Shown here: one piece after another, positions 56,438-58,558 of the stretch
Layout: each line of letters opens with the position of its first letter
Position numbering within the stretch: the first letter of the stretch is position 1
Assembly: GCA_025359045.1 (NCBI GenBank)
Contig: JANYHN010000034.1
Span: forward strand, 1 to 58,558
Reading direction: 5' to 3'
DNA length: 58,558 bases
Source: Hyphomicrobiales bacterium
GTDB taxonomy: Bacteria > Pseudomonadota > Alphaproteobacteria > Rhizobiales > Aestuariivirgaceae
Program-made: the position numbers and the translations under genes
Notes under the pieces: model-generated
Seen by the model: only the letters and a program-made list of their open reading frames with translations
The model's database searches: none
Told to the model about the DNA's origin: nothing

Positions 56438-58237
56438 CTAAACACCTACGAATAGCTCAACTGTTTTAAACGTCGTCACATCCACCAAGCCCAAATCTGA
56501 AATGCGTAAGTCGGGTATCACCACCAGGCCCAGCAATGAATGCTGCATGAAGGCATTATTTAAATTGCAGCCGCAATCCTTCATGGCCTGCACCATTTTC
56601 TCGGCTTTGACGGCGACGATTTCGGCGGGTTCATCTGACATTAATCCGGCGATGGGAAGTTCGACGCGGGCGCGTTCAACGCCCTCGCTGATCACCACCA
56701 CGCCGCCACCGATTTGTTTCAGCACGTTGGCGGCTTGGGCCATATCGGCCTTGTTGGTGCCGATCACGATCATGTGGTGGCTGTCATGGGCCACGGTGGA
56801 GGCCACGGCGCAGGCTTTGGTGTAGCCAAAACCAGATACGAATGCGTTGACCACTTTGCCCGTGGCGGCATGGCGCTCGACCAATGCGATCTGGCAAACG
56901 TCATTTTTCAAATCCATACTGACAAGTCCGGAACTTACGGGCAATTCGGCAGTCAAAGATTTTGTTGGCGCTTGGTTTTCAATGACGCCAATGACGCGCA
57001 CTTTGACTTGGTTGGCCCCCAGCGGCGCTTTCACATCAAAGTCAGCAGCGGTCACATCGCGCTTCATATGCATGGTCGATTTGGCTTCTGGTGGATAATC
57101 AAAGCGCGGGAATTCGGCCAATAGCTTTCCGTGCTGGGCCACCACCACCCCATGTGCCATCACCAGTTCGATGGGTAGTGTTACGAGATCAGACGTGATT
57201 ACAAGATCAGCACGGCGGCCCGGGGTGATGGAACCTAATTCGCGCTCCAACCCAAAATGCGTGGCGGTGTTGATTGATGCCATTTGAATGGCGGTGATGG
57301 GGGCTAAACCTTGCGCGATGGCATGGCGCAAAACGCGGTTCATGTGGCCTTCGTTCACTAATGTGCCGGAATGACAATCATCCGTACACAGAATGAAATT
57401 CCGCGAGTCGAGTTTGCTTTCCGTCACGGCCTTGATTTGAGTTGCCACATCATACCAAGCGCTGCCCAGCCGCAACATGGCGCGCATGCCTTGGCGCACA
57501 CGGGCGATGGCATCATCGACATGTGTGCCTTCATGATCATCGGCAGGCCCTGCTGCCACATAGGCGTGGAAGGCGTTGCCCAAATCGCGCGAAGCATAAT
57601 GCCCGCCTACAGTTTTGCTGGCGTTTTGCGTGGCCGCAATTTCTGCCAACATTTTCGTATCGCCGTTAATAACGCCCGGAAAATTCATCATCTCGCCGAG
57701 GCCGATGATGTTGGGCCAACCCATGGCCTCTCTCACATCTTCCGGTGAAATCGTGGCGCCTGGTGTTTCAAGCCCTGGGAAGCTGGGCACGCAACTTGGC
57801 ATTTGAACGAAGATATTCAGGGGCAATCCCGCCGCCTCATCGTGCATGAGTCGAACGCCGGGCAAGCCCAACACATTGGCAATTTCATGCGGATCAATGA
57901 ACATCGATGTGGTGCCATGGGGCACCACCGCGCGGGCAAATTGCGTGACGGTGACCATGCCTGATTCAACATGCATATGGCCATCGCAAAAACCGGGGGA
58001 TGCATAGCGGCCCGCCGCATCAATGATTCTGGTGGTGGGGCCGATAGTGTGAGAGGCATCGGCCCCCACATAAGCAAATCGCCCGCCATAAATGGCGATG
58101 TCGGTGGCGGGGATAATCTCGCCTGAGTGAACATTCACCCATTTGGCATTTTTCACCACAGTATCAGCAGGCATGCGCCCCATGGCAACGGAGACGAGAC
58201 TTGGGCCTAGTTCGGCCCATGATTTGAGAGTGTTCAT
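56438..58237 (-). CDS. ade: Adenine deaminase
   Basis: The 599-residue amidohydrolase matches bacterial adenine deaminase (Ade/AdeC) in length and sequence: the metal motif HMHVES at 87-92, then IDPHEIANVLGLPG near 114-127, GLGEMMNFPGVI near 180, CTDDCHSG near 285, and the long C-terminal domain with MGRMPADTVVKNAKWVNVHS at its N-terminal composite barrel. It hydrolyses adenine to hypoxanthine and ammonia with a di-metal (Mn/Fe) centre. No other purine genes are adjacent. The ATG at 58237 is clean and the upstream region has no convincing gene. Confidence 0.93.
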   Translation of the reverse strand: MNTLKSWAELGPSLVSVAMGRMPADTVVKNAKWVNVHSGEIIPATDIAIYGGRFAYVGADASHTIGPTTRIIDAAGRYASPGFCDGHMHVESGMVTVTQFARAVVPHGTTSMFIDPHEIANVLGLPGVRLMHDEAAGLPLNIFVQMPSCVPSFPGLETPGATISPEDVREAMGWPNIIGLGEMMNFPGVINGDTKMLAEIAATQNASKTVGGHYASRDLGNAFHAYVAAGPADDHEGTHVDDAIARVRQGMRAMLRLGSAWYDVATQIKAVTESKLDSRNFILCTDDCHSGTLVNEGHMNRVLRHAIAQGLAPITAIQMASINTATHFGLERELGSITPGRRADLVITSDLVTLPIELVMAHGVVVAQHGKLLAEFPRFDYPPEAKSTMHMKRDVTAADFDVKAPLGANQVKVRVIGVIENQAPTKSLTAELPVSSGLVSMDLKNDVCQIALVERHAATGKVVNAFVSGFGYTKACAVASTVAHDSHHMIVIGTNKADMAQAANVLKQIGGGVVVISEGVERARVELPIAGLMSDEPAEIVAVKAEKMVQAMKDCGCNLNNAFMQHSLLGLVVIPDLRISDLGLVDVTTFKTVELFVGV

Positions 58238-58558
58238 AGGGTGACTATTGTCGAGGGCAGTGGTTTGGTCAAATGGAATTCGGGAGTTTGGACATAGTTC
58301 TGCTTACGATGAAAACGGTTATTCCGTTTCTTTGGTAGGAAGAAGTGAAGGGTTGCGCGGGCGCAAACAAACACGAATATGCCGGTGGAGTAGTCCGGCT
58401 ATGAGAGTGCCTATAAGCACCCACGCTTTTGCGGCGATTTTTGCTGTTGGTGAACGCAGTGCCTCTGTAACGGGGGGACATCTTTCGAGCCGCGAGTTCT
58501 TCAGAGTTACTTGCCCACTAGGGCTGACAAGGTCGTAGTGCCCCGCCTTTTTCAATCA
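58238..58558. other. Window-edge region, no gene supported
   Basis: Short open frames exist on both strands, but none looks like a known protein and all start poorly. A hairpin, AAACGG-TTATT-CCGTTT (58313-58329), has short T-runs on both sides (TTTT after the stem on the minus strand) and could be a terminator for something entering from the right on the minus strand, or may be chance. The promoter of adenine deaminase should lie just to the right of 58237. Confidence 0.5.

Noticed and set aside
58248..58555. Open frames on both strands at the right edge
   Set aside because: The translations do not resemble any family I know, and the two strands compete. Neither has a good start.

Overview
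The window is a compact, mostly single-copy stretch of an alphaproteobacterial chromosome, most likely Hyphomicrobiales (Rhizobiales). The clues are a giant GPR/RgsE-type polar-growth protein, a single-cysteine DksA, a coxM-S-L ordered molybdenum hydroxylase operon, a MetA with Glu111, and the combination of DUF1615, YcjX/YcjF and dimethylglycine-dehydrogenase-like genes. Genes are tightly packed, with many 1-4 bp overlaps within operons and several convergent pairs whose 3' ends overlap. No rRNA, tRNA, CRISPR array, transposase or prophage was recognised.

Layout. 0-7.7 kb: truncated VOC protein, exported tandem-repeat protein, fumarylacetoacetate hydrolase-family enzyme, an ionotropic-glutamate-receptor-like channel, fatty acid hydroxylase, ferredoxin-NADP reductase (fpr) with a striking operator array, lytic transglycosylase and an HD-GYP protein. 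7.7-15.5 kb: threonine-to-glycine pair tdh/kbl, a membrane-anchored FMN glutamate-synthase-like protein, and a four-gene molybdenum hydroxylase operon that includes a MoaD/ThiS-like protein. 15.5-17.9 kb: an accessory island with an orphan KAP P-loop NTPase, then the wreck of a toxin-antitoxin locus whose XRE antitoxin is split by a 126-bp palindromic repeat. 17.9-31.2 kb: catabolism and its regulators (DeoR, choline-kinase-like phosphotransferase plus sarcosine/dimethylglycine-dehydrogenase-like enzyme behind a structured leader, kynureninase, hydantoinase/oxoprolinase HyuAB, LacI regulator, MhqO/MhqD-like pair).

31.2-41.2 kb: cell envelope and growth (Tat-exported L,D-transpeptidase, conserved unknown protein, MFS permease, dipeptide epimerase, a 1588-residue GPR-like polar growth protein with 11-residue repeats, and an Hpt protein). 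41.2-53 kb: ferredoxin plus TrxB-type ferredoxin reductase, Kef-type antiporter, P1 peptidase, split YeeE/YedE pair with an EamA transporter, FemAB-like acyltransferase, YcjF/YcjX, MetA and a conserved P-loop ATPase. 53-58.6 kb: a Slam outer-membrane translocon with its probable surface-lipoprotein substrate, DksA and adenine deaminase.

The best leads for something new are the bacterial receptor-channel with an animal-like pore sequence (2638-3765), the Slam/lipoprotein pair (53088-55774), the GPR-like protein translationally close to a murein-peptide epimerase (34765-40515), the mutually exclusive hairpins before the phosphotransferase operon (18824-18874), and the repeat-split antitoxin (17359-17839). 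All functional calls rest on reading translated sequence and remembered family signatures; no database search was run.
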